Part shown: piece by piece, positions 20,206 through 31,290 of the stretch
How positions within the stretch are numbered: position 1 is the first letter of the stretch
Layout of the letters: every line of letters starts with the position of its first letter
Assembly: GCF_000237925.1 (NCBI RefSeq)
Contig: NC_031498.1
Coordinates: forward strand, 21,058,422-21,122,421
Length of the DNA: 64,000 nt
Origin: Schistosoma mansoni
Lineage: Eukaryota > Platyhelminthes > Trematoda > Strigeidida > Schistosomatidae
Direction of reading: 5' to 3'
Made by a program: the position numbers and the translations under genes
Notes under the pieces: generated by a model
The model's input: the letters and a program-made list of their open reading frames with translations, nothing else
Told to the model about the DNA's origin: nothing
Database searches by the model: none

Positions 20206-20484
20206 TTTTTAAAATTTATATACTCAAGTTTCTAAAGGATATTTCCGATGAATTTTTCAAATAGCTGTATTCATTAAACTTAATGAATTAAGGAAAAGAA
20301 AGTTGACACAATTAAATGCATCGACCTTTAACTCTACAAACCTTCTACCACATTCCAATCTCAGTAATTTTAAGATATACAAATCGTTAATTATCAGAAC
20401 GGAGATTTTAGTAATTTTATAGTTGAAATCATGAGTCAACTGATAATAATAATCATATATATGAGGTTAAAATCCAAAGTAAAT
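20206..20484. other. Intergenic flank of the PLE composite
   Basis: AT-rich with a short 'ttatagttgaaatcatgagtcaa' word (split across 20418-20442) that belongs to the SINE B tail. Otherwise unassigned. Confidence 0.4.
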
Positions 20485-20497
20485 CAAAGCAATATAT
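20485..20497 (+). repeat. Target-site duplication, left (13 bp)
   Basis: CAAAGCAATATAT, repeated exactly at 25797-25809 on the outer edges of the inverted PLE composite. Confidence 0.7.
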
Positions 20498-20524
20498 TTA
20501 AATAAAGACAGAACAAATATTGAT

Positions 20525-20571
20525 GCAGAATAATATGAATTCATTATATTTCGTGGTTTCTCATCAGCTGC
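20525..20571 (-). ncRNA. Hammerhead-like motif in 3' pseudo-LTR of PLE alpha
   Basis: Same 47-nt motif as the other PLE alpha pseudo-LTRs: GCAG, CTGATGA, CGAAA, CTGC on the minus strand. Confidence 0.5.
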
Positions 20572-20599
20572 TTACAACCAAATATGTATTAGAGTTTTA

Positions 20600-21049
20600 T
20601 CATTGGGGTAATAAATAATGTGGAACAATTGACAAAATTGAATGTAAAGGATTGGAATAACAAAAGTCATCGATGATAACTATATATATGGGCAAGGAAA
20701 GGTGAGAGGTTATTAGGTATTGAAATCAAGGGTGGCGTAATAGTTGAGTGGAGTTCAGAGACAGATAAAATCAAAAATGTGATTATTTTAGAGGTAGTTG
20801 AAAACAATTAGGGTGGGTTACGTAATAATTGAATAATTTATAGAGGTAGTTGAAAACAATTAGGGTGGGTTACGTAATAATTGAATAAGATTTGGATAGT
20901 TCATATAATTAGGAGAGACAAATGAGCGGAAATGTGTGAGAGAAAGGGTGGTTTAAGAATTGGGTATAAAAATAAAAAAAACTGAATATTAACCAAAATT
21001 GAACTAATAACAACAACAAAACTGAGACAAACAAAAAAAAAAAAATGGA
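20600..21049 (-). other. PLE alpha 3' non-coding region
   Basis: Contains a tandem pair of about 50 bp ('gaggtagttgaaaacaatta' at 20791 and 20842) and an A tract at 21032-21044 next to the stop codon. The same features occur inverted at 25225-25640. Confidence 0.7.
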
Positions 21050-23488
21050 TTACCAGGGTAGTAATAAGTTTATCACTGTCTCTTTTTGAATACATAGGTC
21101 CGGTTTGAGTTTTTTTATCGCGATCGCCTCAGCAAACCGGAGAGCAGTTGTACTTCTTTGTTTACTAATGATTTTAAAGGCATGAGAAATGTCGATGCTA
21201 TGCCCGGTGTCGAGTAAATGCCGAGCTATCGCACTGTTGAGAGCCCTGGACCCTTGCAACCTCAGTTTCTTGGGAACATGCTCAGAAATGCGGACATGCA
21301 CTCTTCTCTCGGTTCTTCCAATGTATGTGCTTCGGCACGTACATGTAAATTGGTAAATGCAGTTGGAGCTACTGAGAAAAGAGGACTTATCGATTTTAGT
21401 TTGTTTGAGTGAGCAGTTTGTTTCCCACACCGTTGTCAATTTAGCTGCTGGGTAGGTCACTTTCAACGCGGAATTAAGTCTGTGGTTAATTATTCCAGCG
21501 ATTTCGTCACCTTTGAAGCGTAGGTATAGGAAGCATGTTTTCTTTTCAACTCGATCATACTTTATTCGACGATTGGTGTTTGCATATTTGTGGATGAACT
21601 TCTCTGGATATGCATTTTCACGTAGGTATTTGGTGATTAAAGCTATTTCTTCCTCAAGACACTCATTGGAGCAGATTTTGCGTGCGCGGTCGAAAAGGGT
21701 TCGTACAATACCCTTTTTGTAACTCATCGGACAGAAACTGTAGTAATTGAGATACAGTCCACTCCAAGTGTTTTTGTGATGAACATATCTTTGTAATGTA
21801 CCCGCTGGTGTTCGTCTAATTCCAATATCTAGGAAATGGAATTTATCTTCGTCTTCATGTTCCATCGTAAATTCTATATCCTTGTGTGCTTTGTTAAACA
21901 AACTGAGCAGATTGATGGAGTGTTTATGATTGTCGCAAACAAGAAAGGTGTCATCCATGTATCTGCAGTATAGTGTGGTACTATCGATAGCATGCTTAAG
22001 CTTCTTCTGTTCGAGGTTCCCCATAAATATGTCGGCCAGAATAGGACCCAAAGGGCTACCCATGGCTACTCCATCAATTTGACGGTAGAACACATTGTTG
22101 AATTTGAATTGTATGTTTTTTGTGCACAGAAAAAGAAGCTGTTTGAAATCATGGAATGGTAAAGGTAAAAGTTCAGAGTATTCACCTATGATGTCGGCCG
22201 TTTCATCTAAGGGTATATTGGTGAAAAGCGATGAGACGTCAAATGAGACCATGAATTTATCAGATGCATTTATATTGTCAAGTTTTTGTACAAATTCAAA
22301 ACTATCTTTCAGACTATAGGGTGCTAGTTTCTTGCGGATTGGTTCCAAGCACCTTGTCAGCCAGCGGGCGAGTTTATGAAAGGGTGATTTTGTCATAGAT
22401 ATTATTGGTCTTATGGGGACGTCGGTTTTGTGTATTTTTGGTAGGCCGTATAAGTACGGTAATTGTGATCCTTTTGGCTTGAGTTCGTTATACGTATGGT
22501 TATCTATTAGATTTTTCTTCAGCAGCTCTCTCAACTTTTTTAAGAGGCGCTTCTCAGTTGCATCTGTTAGGTCTTTCTGGGTGTTGTCGGTTATAAATCT
22601 CGTGGGATCATTTAAAATGGACATAACTTTGCTGGTGTATTAATCTCTGTTAAGAATGACTACACCGGAACCTTTGTCAGGACAAAGTAGCGAAATTGTT
22701 TCGTCTTTCATAAGTTTTCTTAATGCTTGTTGATGATCTTTAGTCAATACTTTTGATTGCGGAATTGGTGTCGTAACGTATTGATTAGTAATATCGACTA
22801 GTTTTGATTTTAACCAGCTTTGTTTTTCGTCGTTCATGGGTTTAAGATCTGACAGTTGTTGATATAAATACTCAAACTGCGTCTCAGTGTCTATTCTGTT
22901 ACATTTTTTCGGAATATGAAATTTGAATCCAAGGGAGAGTGCCTCTGTTTCAATTCGACTTAGTTTTTTTCTAGATAAGTTATGTATGTATTTTCCTGGA
23001 TTGATAGGGAAGGCGTCATGGTTTTGTTCTTTTACAAGTGTTTTAGTTAGTGTCTTCATTAGTTTATGACTGGTTTTAGACTGAACAATGTGGATGAAAT
23101 TAATGAGTTTAATGCGACATACAATGTTTAAATCCATAATAATTTTGTCATAACCAAGGGATTCCGTTTTAAGTTTCGAGATAAGTTCCTTAGTACATTC
23201 AATTTGTGATTTTGTGACACGTCGTAGATTTTTTAATGAGGGAGGTATTTTACATGCACGGACAGCTTTGATAATTTGACGGGGAAAGCAGCAATCATTC
23301 AAGCATCGTTCCAAAAACTTTAACCTTGTTGTCTCTCTCGATATCCTGCAACGGACTGTCACCAATTGATTGAGTGACTTGAAAATATGAGCAGGGAGAC
23401 GGCTTTTCAAAAACTTCATGCAGTTAGTTCCCTTTATGAATTTAAATAAAGACAGAACAAATATTGATGCAGAATAATATGAATTCAT
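21050..23488 (-). pseudogene. PLE alpha reverse transcriptase/GIY-YIG protein, one in-frame stop
   Basis: Two frames (22640-23488 and 21050-22624) are in the same phase, separated by a single TAA at 22640-22642 between 'VVILNRD' and 'YTSKV'. Together they span 812 codons, normal for a PLE. Order: N-terminal region, 'DKGSGVVIL', RT 'LPYLYGLPKIHK', motif A 'VSFDVSSLFTNIP', motif B 'GVAMGSPLGP', motif C 'CRYMDDTFLV', 'HFLDIGIRR', linker, then GIY-YIG endonuclease 'CIYQFTCTCRSTYIGRTERR' and 'ISEHVPKKL', and C-terminal 'AIAIKKLKPDLCIQKE'. PLEs copy their RNA at a nicked target. This copy needs only the one stop repaired to be full length. The upstream frame begins inside the pseudo-LTR. Confidence 0.9.
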
Positions 23489-23515
23489 TATATTTCGTGG
23501 TTTCTCATCAGCTGC
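23469..23515 (-). ncRNA. Hammerhead-like motif in 5' pseudo-LTR of PLE alpha
   Basis: Identical motif to 20525-20571, lying in the 5' pseudo-LTR. The element therefore has one motif at each end in direct orientation. Confidence 0.5.
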
Positions 23516-23578
23516 TTACAACCAAATATGCATTAGAGTTTTATCATTGCATTACCTAATAATCTCTGACCTTTCCTT

Positions 23579-23778
23579 NNNNNNNNNNNNNNNNNNNNNN
23601 NNNNNNNNNNNNNNNNNNNNNNNNNNNNNNNNNNNNNNNNNNNNNNNNNNNNNNNNNNNNNNNNNNNNNNNNNNNNNNNNNNNNNNNNNNNNNNNNNNNN
23701 NNNNNNNNNNNNNNNNNNNNNNNNNNNNNNNNNNNNNNNNNNNNNNNNNNNNNNNNNNNNNNNNNNNNNNNNNNNNNN
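23579..23778. other. Assembly gap, 200 N
   Basis: Lies at the centre of the inverted PLE composite, where palindromic sequence would defeat assembly. Confidence 0.95.
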
Positions 23779-25224
23779 ACGTATAACGAACTCAAGCCAA
23801 AAGGATCACAATTACCGTACTTATACGGCCTACCAAAAATACACAAAACCGACGTCCCCATAAGACCAATAATATCTATGACAAAATCACCCTTTCATAA
23901 ACTCGCCCGCTGGCTGACAAGGTGCTTGGAACCAATCCGCAAGAAACTAGCACCCTATAGTCTGAAAGATAGTTTTGAATTTGTACAAAAACTTGACAAT
24001 ATAAATGCATCTGATAAATTCATGGTCTCATTTGACGTCTCATCGCTTTTCACCAATATACCCTTAGATGAAACGGCCGACATCATAGGTGAATACTCTG
24101 AACTTTTACCTTTACCATTCCATGATTTCAAACAGCTTCTTTTTCTGTGCACAAAAAACATACAATTCAAATTCAACAATGTGTTCTACCGTCAAATTGA
24201 TGGAGTAGCCATGGGTAGCCCTTTGGGTCCTATTCTGGCCGACATATTTATGGGGAACCTCGAACAGAAGAAGCTTAAGCATGCTATCGATAGTACCACA
24301 CTATACTGCAGATACATGGATGACACCTTTCTTGTTTGCGACAATCATAAACACTCCATCAATCTGCTCAGTTTGTTTAACAAAGCACACAAGGATATAG
24401 AATTTACGATGGAACATGAAGACGAAGATAAATTCCATTTCCTAGATATTGGAATTAGACGAACACCAGCGGGTACATTACAAAGATATGTTCATCACAA
24501 AAACACTTGGAGTGGACTGTATCTCAATTACTACAGTTTCTGTCCGATGAGTTACAAAAAGGGTATTGTACGAACCCTTTTCGACCGCGCACGCAAAATC
24601 TGCTCCAATGAGTGTCTTGAGGAAGAAATAGCTTTAATCACCAAATGCCTACGTGAAAATGCATATCCAGAGAAGTTCATCCACAAATATGCAAACACCA
24701 ATCGTCGAATAAAGTATGATCGAGTTGAAAAGAAAACATGCTTCCTATACCTACGCTTCAAAGGTGACGAAATCGCTGGAATAATTAACCACAGACTTAA
24801 TTCCGCGTTGAAAGTGACCTACCCAGCAGCTAAATTGACAACGGTGTGGGAAACAAACTGCTCACTCAAACAAACTAAAATCGATAAGTCCTCTTTTCTC
24901 AGTAGCTCCAACTGCATTTACCAATTTACATGTACGTGCCGAAGCACATACATTGGAAGAACCGAGAGAAGAGTGCATGTCCGCATTTCTGAGCATGTTC
25001 CCAAGAAACTGAGGTTGCAAGGGTCCAGGGCTCTCAACAGTGCGATAGCTCGGCATTTACTCGACACCGGGCATAGCATCGACATTTCTCATGCCTTTAA
25101 AATCATTAGTAAACAAAGAAGTACAACTGCTCTCCGGTTTGCTGAGGCGATCGCGATAAAAAAACTCAAACCGGACCTATGTATTCAAAAAGAGACAGTG
25201 ATAAACTTATTACTACCCTGGTAA
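23779..25224 (+). pseudogene. PLE alpha reverse transcriptase/endonuclease, 5' truncated inverted copy
   Basis: Open from the gap edge ('TYNELKPKGSQLPYLYGLPK') through all RT motifs and the GIY-YIG domain to the natural stop. The protein matches the left arm except for about one residue (KCLREN against KYLREN). The N-terminal third is missing or lies in the gap. Confidence 0.88.
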
Positions 25225-25699
25225 TCCATTTTTTTTTTGTTTGTCTCAGTTTTGTTGTTGTTATTAGTTCAATTTTGGTTAATATTCAGTTTTTTTTATT
25301 TTTATACCCAATTCTTAAACCACCCTTTCTCTCACACATTTCCGCTCATTTGTCTCTCCTAATTATATGAACTATCCAAATCTTATTCAATTATTACGTA
25401 ACCCACCCTAATTGTTTTCAACTACCTCTATAAATTATTCAATTATTACGTAACCCACCCTAATTGTTTTCAACTACCTCTAAAATAATCACATTTTTGA
25501 TTTTATCTGTCTCTGAACTCCACTCAACTATTACGCCACCCTTGATTTCAATACCTAATAACCTCTCACCTTTCCTTGCCCATATATATAGTTATCATCG
25601 ATGACTTTTGTTATTCCAATCCTTTACATTCAATTTTGTCAATTGTTCCACATTATTTATTACCCCAATGATAAAACTCTAATACATATTTGGTTGTAA

Positions 25700-25746
25700 G
25701 CAGCTGATGAGAAACCACGAAATATAATGAATTCATATTATTCTGC
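25700..25746 (+). ncRNA. Hammerhead-like motif in right pseudo-LTR of PLE alpha
   Basis: GCAG, CTGATGA, GAAACCAC, GAAA, AT-rich stem III around GAATTC, TT, CTGC. Same motif as the left arm, inverted. Confidence 0.5.
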
Positions 25747-25796
25747 ATCAATATTTGTTCTGTCTTTATTTAAATTCATAAAGGGAACTAACTGCA

Positions 25797-25809
25797 CAAA
25801 GCAATATAT
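25797..25809 (+). repeat. Target-site duplication, right (13 bp)
   Basis: Exact copy of 20485-20497. Confidence 0.7.
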
Positions 25810-25847
25810 ATATATTATTGCCATAATGTAACAGGAACAAAACCAAT

Positions 25848-26315
25848 TTGTTACGGGATAGACTGACTAAAGCAGTTAAGAGAACGTTTAATGCAGCCGA
25901 CCTCTTTCTTTCTTACTCGACACGATCTATGGTGATTCCCCAACTAAATGATAAGTTGCCTGGTTATGCCACTTCTATGTGTATCTATAAATTCAGCTGC
26001 TCCTGTGGAGAAAGCTATATTGGGCGCACTACCAGACAACTGAACCAAAGAGTTAGTGAACACCTCCCTTCGTGGTTAGGAAAATGTTTGGTCAAGTCGG
26101 TACGGAGCTCGATTCTTTCACACTTGATTGATAGCGGTCATGAAGTTGACAGAAACCAGTCTTTTAAATTTATTTATCGTATTCCTACTACTTTTCCTTA
26201 TGGGGTTCGATCTCGTCTCCTACACATAGCAGAAGCTATAGGAATTCGATCCAACAACCCAAGTCTTTGTGTTCATAAGAAATTTGTAACACCCTTATCC
26301 CTCCCTTGGCCTTAA
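25848..26315 (+). pseudogene. PLE beta GIY-YIG endonuclease region
   Basis: Encodes 'LLRDRLTKAVKRTFNAADLF', then 'CIYKFSCSCGESYIGRTTRQ', 'VSEHLPSWLGK', 'LLHIAEAIGIRSNNPSLCVH' and ends LPWP. The GIY-YIG catalytic pieces are intact. The frame opens upstream without an ATG because the RT part is lost. Confidence 0.85.
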
Positions 26316-26693
26316 TAAATAATCTTATTTTCCATACTCTTTCTTCGTTTATTTTTCTTCACCCCCCTATCAATTATTTACTTATAATTTTTCTAATATT
26401 CGCTTCCAACTATCTGAACACTCCTTATTACGTAATCTTATAATTTCTATATTATTTCAGTGTCTATATTTTTCTAATCATTGACATATTTTCCTATTAT
26501 GTAACATTGATTCAAGCCTTTTATTATTCTTATCACAACTAGTACACCTGTCATTACACTATCAATTTGTACTTTTCACTTATTATTAATTTTGATTATG
26601 TAATCTATTCCACTGTTATCATTGACTCATAAACTGCCTTGACTGTTTTGATAATTTCGTATCTGCATATAAATATTACTGTATATTAGAGTA

Positions 26694-26734
26694 AAGCCTG
26701 ATGAGGATCTAATCGAAAACAATATTGTTCGCTT
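26694..26734 (+). ncRNA. Hammerhead ribozyme in PLE beta tail
   Basis: AAGC, CTGATGA, GGATCTAATC (short stem II), GAAA, then the perfect palindrome AACAATATTGTT as stem III, C at the cleavage site, GCTT. AAGC pairs with GCTT for stem I. All core bases are present. Cleavage is predicted after C26730. Confidence 0.7.
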
Positions 26735-26764
26735 ATATATGTTGTTCTAAATCACAATATGGGA

Positions 26765-27295
26765 ATTTTTCAAATTTATTGTTATTATCCGATTAGTGTA
26801 ATTACACTTCAATCTAAACCTGTTTGAATCAACTTGAGTAGTTAAATAATGTCACTAGCCTTCATAGTAAAAAAGAACATCGGTTCAAAGTCAGGTATAC
26901 CAACTTACATATGACTACTAAGTTGCATGAAGGAAATTATAAGTTGTAGATAAGTGCTAAGAATTTGTGACTGTCATGACTGTAGGTGATTTTTGTTATG
27001 AACTGAAATCGACTGGAGCACTAACAAAAACTAGAGAACAGTAGACATCTACACCCATAATACTGTTAGTTGTCGAGTCCAAGATCCTTAGGTCTCACTG
27101 TAAGCGGTTAACTTTTGGATCACTAATTTATTAACCAACTGTTTTCATTTTCAGTCTCAGATAATTCATGATGTAGTTCAGCCACCATTTAGTGCGGTTA
27201 GTGATGAGCATTTCATTTCTGAATAGTACTAACATACTAGACAAATCTCTCAAAGAACACGGAATGTCTACTATCTTTATTTACTCTTGTAGTTT
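26765..27295. other. Intergenic, nothing recognised
   Basis: AT-rich with no gene or repeat I can name. Confidence 0.4.
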
Positions 27296-27299
27296 AACG

Positions 27300-27440
27300 T
27301 CATAAGTTATACGACCACTGAAAACCAGTAGGAGTTAAACAGCTGCCCCTTATTGATGCATAACCACTGTTCTGTCAGAGGTCGAACCCAGGACCTTCAG
27401 TCCTCTCAGTAAACACTTAACCTTTAAACCGCCTAAATCA
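27300..27440 (-). repeat. Third tRNA-like SINE remnant
   Basis: The minus strand has 'ggcggtttaaaggttaagtg' (A-box-like) and 'ggtcctgggttcgacctc' (B-box-like) 30 bases on. It differs from SINE A and SINE B and has no hammerhead. Confidence 0.4.
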
Positions 27441-27606
27441 GTGTTTAATGAATTACATTTCTATATTCAATCAATTTATGGTGTTGGTCCGTCATGTTGA
27501 ACCAAAAAGACTGAATAATTTTCACAAACCTATATTTATATCCTGGTATATTGTTAGCATTATTTAATATTTGATCTTTTTTGTTATCCATTCTGTATTT
27601 AAACAG

Positions 27607-27885
27607 CATAATAATGAATTAACAAAGAAATTGCATGAAAATTTATTAAATAAAGGTGAATTATATCTTGTTTTAAGTTCGTATCATGAGAGCGCACGTC
27701 AAGAACTTAATCAAATGGATACAACTATGTCATATCAAACAGAAACAACAACAACAACAACCACTGTATTTCTTCGATTTGTTTCAATACATGGTACAAC
27801 AATGAAAGATATTGATTATGCTTATAAGAAAATTGCTTCGTGTGCTACAGAAATTCTTGATCAATTCAATGAATTAAATAATTAA
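27607..27885 (+). CDS. PLP-dependent decarboxylase (AADC/GAD type), last exon
   Basis: A good acceptor ('tctgtatttaaacag', AG at 27605-27606) opens a 92-codon exon: 'NNELTKKLHENLLNKGELYL', then 'VFLRFVSIHGTTMKDIDYAY', ending 'EILDQFNELNN'. This pattern, two helices around a beta strand with LRF, matches the extreme C-terminus of group II decarboxylases such as aromatic-L-amino-acid or glutamate decarboxylase. A threonine-rich insert (codons for seven Thr) sits between strands and is not typical of the family. Catalytic residues, including the PLP lysine, would be on upstream exons not seen here. Subfamily and substrate cannot be decided. Confidence 0.6.
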   Translation, partial: HNNELTKKLHENLLNKGELYLVLSSYHESARQELNQMDTTMSYQTETTTTTTTVFLRFVSIHGTTMKDIDYAYKKIASCATEILDQFNELNN

Positions 27886-27887
27886 TT

Positions 27888-27965
27888 GGTTGACTGATCG
27901 ATTGATCGATCTGTTGATTGATTGATTTAATGATCGACTGACTAATTGATTGAGCAATCGATAAT
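27888..27965. repeat. Degenerate GATT/GATC tandem repeat
   Basis: Runs of 'gattgatcgatc' and 'gattgattgattt' immediately follow the decarboxylase stop codon. Confidence 0.6.
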
Positions 27966-29495
27966 ATATTATTCATGTGTGTTAGATACTTGTATTTATT
28001 TTGTTTATCAAAGTTGGGTTATGGTGTTTTACTTAATTTGGAAATGATTTTCATTATGGATGATGAATATCGACTGCAAATTTAATTAAAAATCAGAGGA
28101 ACCCATGACTTTGACTGTTTACAGAGTAGTACTGATCATTAAGTTAAAAAATATTAGTTCACATTTCTAACCTTAGTTGATTTACGATATTGTGAGACAA
28201 TCATAAGATGTTATTACTAACATGGTTTAACTCCATCTGTTATGAATTATCACCTGGAACTTTTAAAATTCATCATATAGACTCACAATTCAGTGCTTTA
28301 TGGAATAGGATACCAAGAAATGTTCCATATAAATATAAACTAACAGTAGTAAGAGGAAACGCAGGAGGTGAGATCACAAGATTGAAGCAGTAATGAATAT
28401 GATCTATATATAAGCATAAACAATATACATTTCTCTATTTTAGGTTAACCACATTGTTTATAGAGAAACAATGGAAACCATCAGTAATATAGTCAATGGT
28501 TCCCATTCTGAACCACTTCTGGGAACGTCTCAATTCACTAAACTGCAAAATCCTTAAAATCTCATATAAGGAGCCTTAGTGAACTAACAAATGCTGACCC
28601 AGTATGACTGACATTCATTCAGAAACTGTATTTCTACTTTACCCAACTAACCTCAACCAGTAATAATTAGTATGGAATCATTTGAAATAACATAAGTAAA
28701 ATAAATCTACTTCAGTGAATCTTGAGTATTAAGTTGGCAACAACCTTTGAATTGTGATGTTCATTGTACCCTAAAACATATTGTTGAACCAATTCTTTAT
28801 TCAGATATTAGATCAAACATAGAATATCGTCAGATAACCCAAGCTCAGAAAACCTGTGTCTCGTAATCATAGGGTGAAATTTACCACATTTTTCGATAGG
28901 ACTAGTGTAACGAATGTACCAAAATTGACCCAAACTAATATAATCCACCTTGGCTTAATATCAATAGACACAATTTTTTGCACCAGCACTCATATGGCTG
29001 TTTAGATTCAAGGGCATGTTTATTTATAAAAGGAAAATTAATAAATCAAGTCACAAACTCTTGTCAGTCTTACAAAAATACTTAATTCTTCAATAAGATA
29101 AAATGTATGTTAAGTTTACAAACCATGATAGTTAACTGACAATATACCACGAGAATACTGAAACGGAAAAAGTCTTTCCCGGTAATAAAATAACACTGTC
29201 CTATAATTTAGTCTACGGTTTTTCTAGAATGTAGGAGGCGGTAAAAGTAGGAATACTATGAAAAGTGAGCGATCTAGACTGGAACAATGAAAACAGGTTA
29301 TAGGTTTTTCCATTTTAAGGAGGAGTCACGAAACCATCAATAATTCATTTTACATTCATATGATTTGGTTACTAGGTACAGTAGAGAAATATAATATAAT
29401 TTCTTACAGCGTACTTCAAGTTCCAGTTCTTGGTTATGTCTTGTCGAAGTTCTAGATTTCTTCGAATTAGTAATATCTCGCTCGATCATTTCAAA
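27966..29495. other. Intergenic, no gene seen
   Basis: AT-rich. 29309-29334 ('ttccattttaaggaggagtc' and following) matches the MULE 3' region at 11496-11521 and is an isolated scrap. The 61-codon frame at 28208 has no recognisable features. Confidence 0.4.
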
Positions 29496-29504
29496 TCCAT
29501 CAGT

Positions 29505-29900
29505 TACTTACTCACGCCTGTTACCCCTTCTGGAGCATAGGTTGCTGACAAGGATTCGCCAACCAACACTTTCCTGGATTTTCCGTTACAGGTGTTTCTA
29601 AGTGCCACTCATTCCTTTGATGTTTACCTGCAATTCCCAGCACAATGCGTCATCTGGACCGCCTCTTACCCGTTGGCCTTCAAGATTCCAAGTTTTTGAA
29701 GTGCATACCCTACCCACCTTCAGCTGTGTTTTCTAATTTCCTCCTCATGTGGAAGTTGGTTTGTTCTCTGCCACAGTAGGTTGTTGTTGATGGTATCCAG
29801 CCAACAGATATTGAGTAACTACGCGTGTAGCCCTTTTAGGCTCACTGCTGATCCCAAGCCCGAATAAGGGAGAAGAGTTGGCGATGTGGTCAGCAACATC
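29505..29900 (-). pseudogene. RTE-like element, decayed 3' end
   Basis: 'acttactcacgcctgttacc' marks the 3' terminus. The following sequence corresponds on the minus strand to the C-terminal basic region and the 'ISNNLLWQRTNQ'-like segment, with many stops. 29828-29880 ('gtagcccttttaggctcact') is a further repeat block related to 52400-52490 in inverse orientation. Confidence 0.65.
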
Positions 29901-30605
29901 ATCCCATAGAAAATAACTTTACTAGAAATACGCTAATCAGAAAATATCACTTTAAATTCACTAGTACATCTCAGTAACTTCTCTGGTAAGTTACAAGTTA
30001 GATTACATTGTAATATCATTTTACTATAGTGATTAGTAGGAATTCATCAAATATCTCATCAGTCGAAGGAAGTATGTCCAAAAGTAACCATAATCAAATT
30101 GAACTATTCATAAATAAATTATTGCCTATTATTTAACACAAGCATCCGAAAATATCTTTGCATCATAAAAACAATCAAAATGTTTCTAGTACGAATCAAT
30201 TCACAAAAAATGAAGATATTTACAAATACAATATGAGCTGAATTAAAAATGCGAATAACTGGAGAGCTTCTCAGAAGGTTAAATACTTTCCACTATACCT
30301 CAAAATAATGTTGTCATCTATTTGACAAGACTTCACGTGTTACAAATTTTGATCTGTAGAAAAACTTTTTCGTTTGTTCCTACTGGTTTACAGCCAACGA
30401 TTTCGAAGAGTTTTTTTTCAATATTTGGTACTGATTGACTTCATTTACGTCTCTCATATAACGGTTATGAACATGATGACTGTGTTCGCTGGTTCAGTGT
30501 GCTGAGTAAAATTACAAGATGAAAGCCGAGTTGATACTTTTTCATCATAGAAAACCTTGTAGTGACCGACTGGTCTCGATAAGAACACGATTGGAATAAC
30601 AGAAA
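29901..30605. other. Intergenic, nothing recognised
   Basis: AT-rich; no open frame or RNA motif. Confidence 0.4.
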
Positions 30606-30609
30606 CAAT

Positions 30610-30930
30610 TATTATTGTTGTAACCAATTGTACCAGAGATTGTTTTACTGTATTTGTTTAACTGTATCAGACTCACTTCCTGTTCCGCTATCCAACTTGT
30701 TCGGTTCGAACTTTCTTACGCTCTGCCCATTTCGCCTGTACTCGTTGGCACGTCTCGGTATTCTATCGATACCACGAGATCGCCAATAAATATACTTGAT
30801 CTGGATTAATAAAGCCTTCTGGTTTACGCGTTATCAAAGGAACCAAGTCGTTTCTGGGCACGTAATCGTATAGTAGTAGTGATCATAGTCCGTCCTCGAC
30901 TCGACCCTACTACAACCTCCTGCCCTTTCA
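30610..30930 (+). repeat. Possible solo LTR-like block
   Basis: A GC-richer block in AT-rich surroundings. It starts near 'tgttgtaaccaattgtacc' and contains 'gccaataaatatac' and 'ggattaataaagcc' (poly(A)-signal-like) before 'cctcgactcgaccctactac'. This layout resembles the U3-R-U5 of a schistosome LTR element, but there is no second LTR or coding region to prove it. Confidence 0.25.
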
Positions 30931-31104
30931 TGCTCATCAAAAGCATAAAATACCATTATTCACTGAGGCCCTATGATAATCTGAAAATGGCAAGTGAATA
31001 CTACAGCTTACAAAGAAATGATCGAATGGTTAAACCAACGAAAGTTTCTGTCAGACTCATTCCAAGAGATGACTTCAGTTAATCTCATAAGAAATAAACT
31101 ATAA

Positions 31105-31290
31105 GTGTATAGTTCAAATCCCCTGTGGATTGGTGTTTCAGTGGTCATGGCGTTGGACTTTCAGCTATTTGACCGTGGATTCAAAGCCTCCTATTAATAC
31201 TTAGTTGGACATCAAGCTTACAGTGTGACTCACACCCCAAGTACCCGGTGAATGAGTTGAGAAGTGGCAGGTGAGAACAGATGACAGTAT
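31105..31290 (+). repeat. tRNA-like SINE remnant
   Basis: 'tttcagtggtcatggcgttg' (A-box-like) and 'gaccgtggattcaaagcc' (decayed B box) in tRNA spacing, followed by 'aagtacccggtgaatgagtt'. No hammerhead. Distinct from SINE A and B. Confidence 0.3.

Larger units (their letters stand above)
20498..25796. mobile_element. PLE type alpha inverted composite
   Basis: The left arm is a minus-strand PLE from its 3' pseudo-LTR (20498-20650) to its 5' pseudo-LTR (about 23430-23578). After the gap a plus-strand partial copy (23779-25796) is a near-identical reverse complement of about 20498-22496. The right arm runs 22 bases further into the start of another unit ('attcataaagggaactaact'). The 13-bp direct repeat around the whole unit argues that it inserted as one piece. 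The pseudo-LTRs are direct repeats within the left element. Confidence 0.85.
25830..26760 (+). mobile_element. PLE type beta, 5' truncated
   Basis: Endonuclease part of the protein (25848-26318) followed by about 440 bp of AT-rich 3' region ending in a hammerhead (26694-26734). It lies directly beside the alpha composite. The alpha unit probably inserted next to or into it. Confidence 0.8.
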
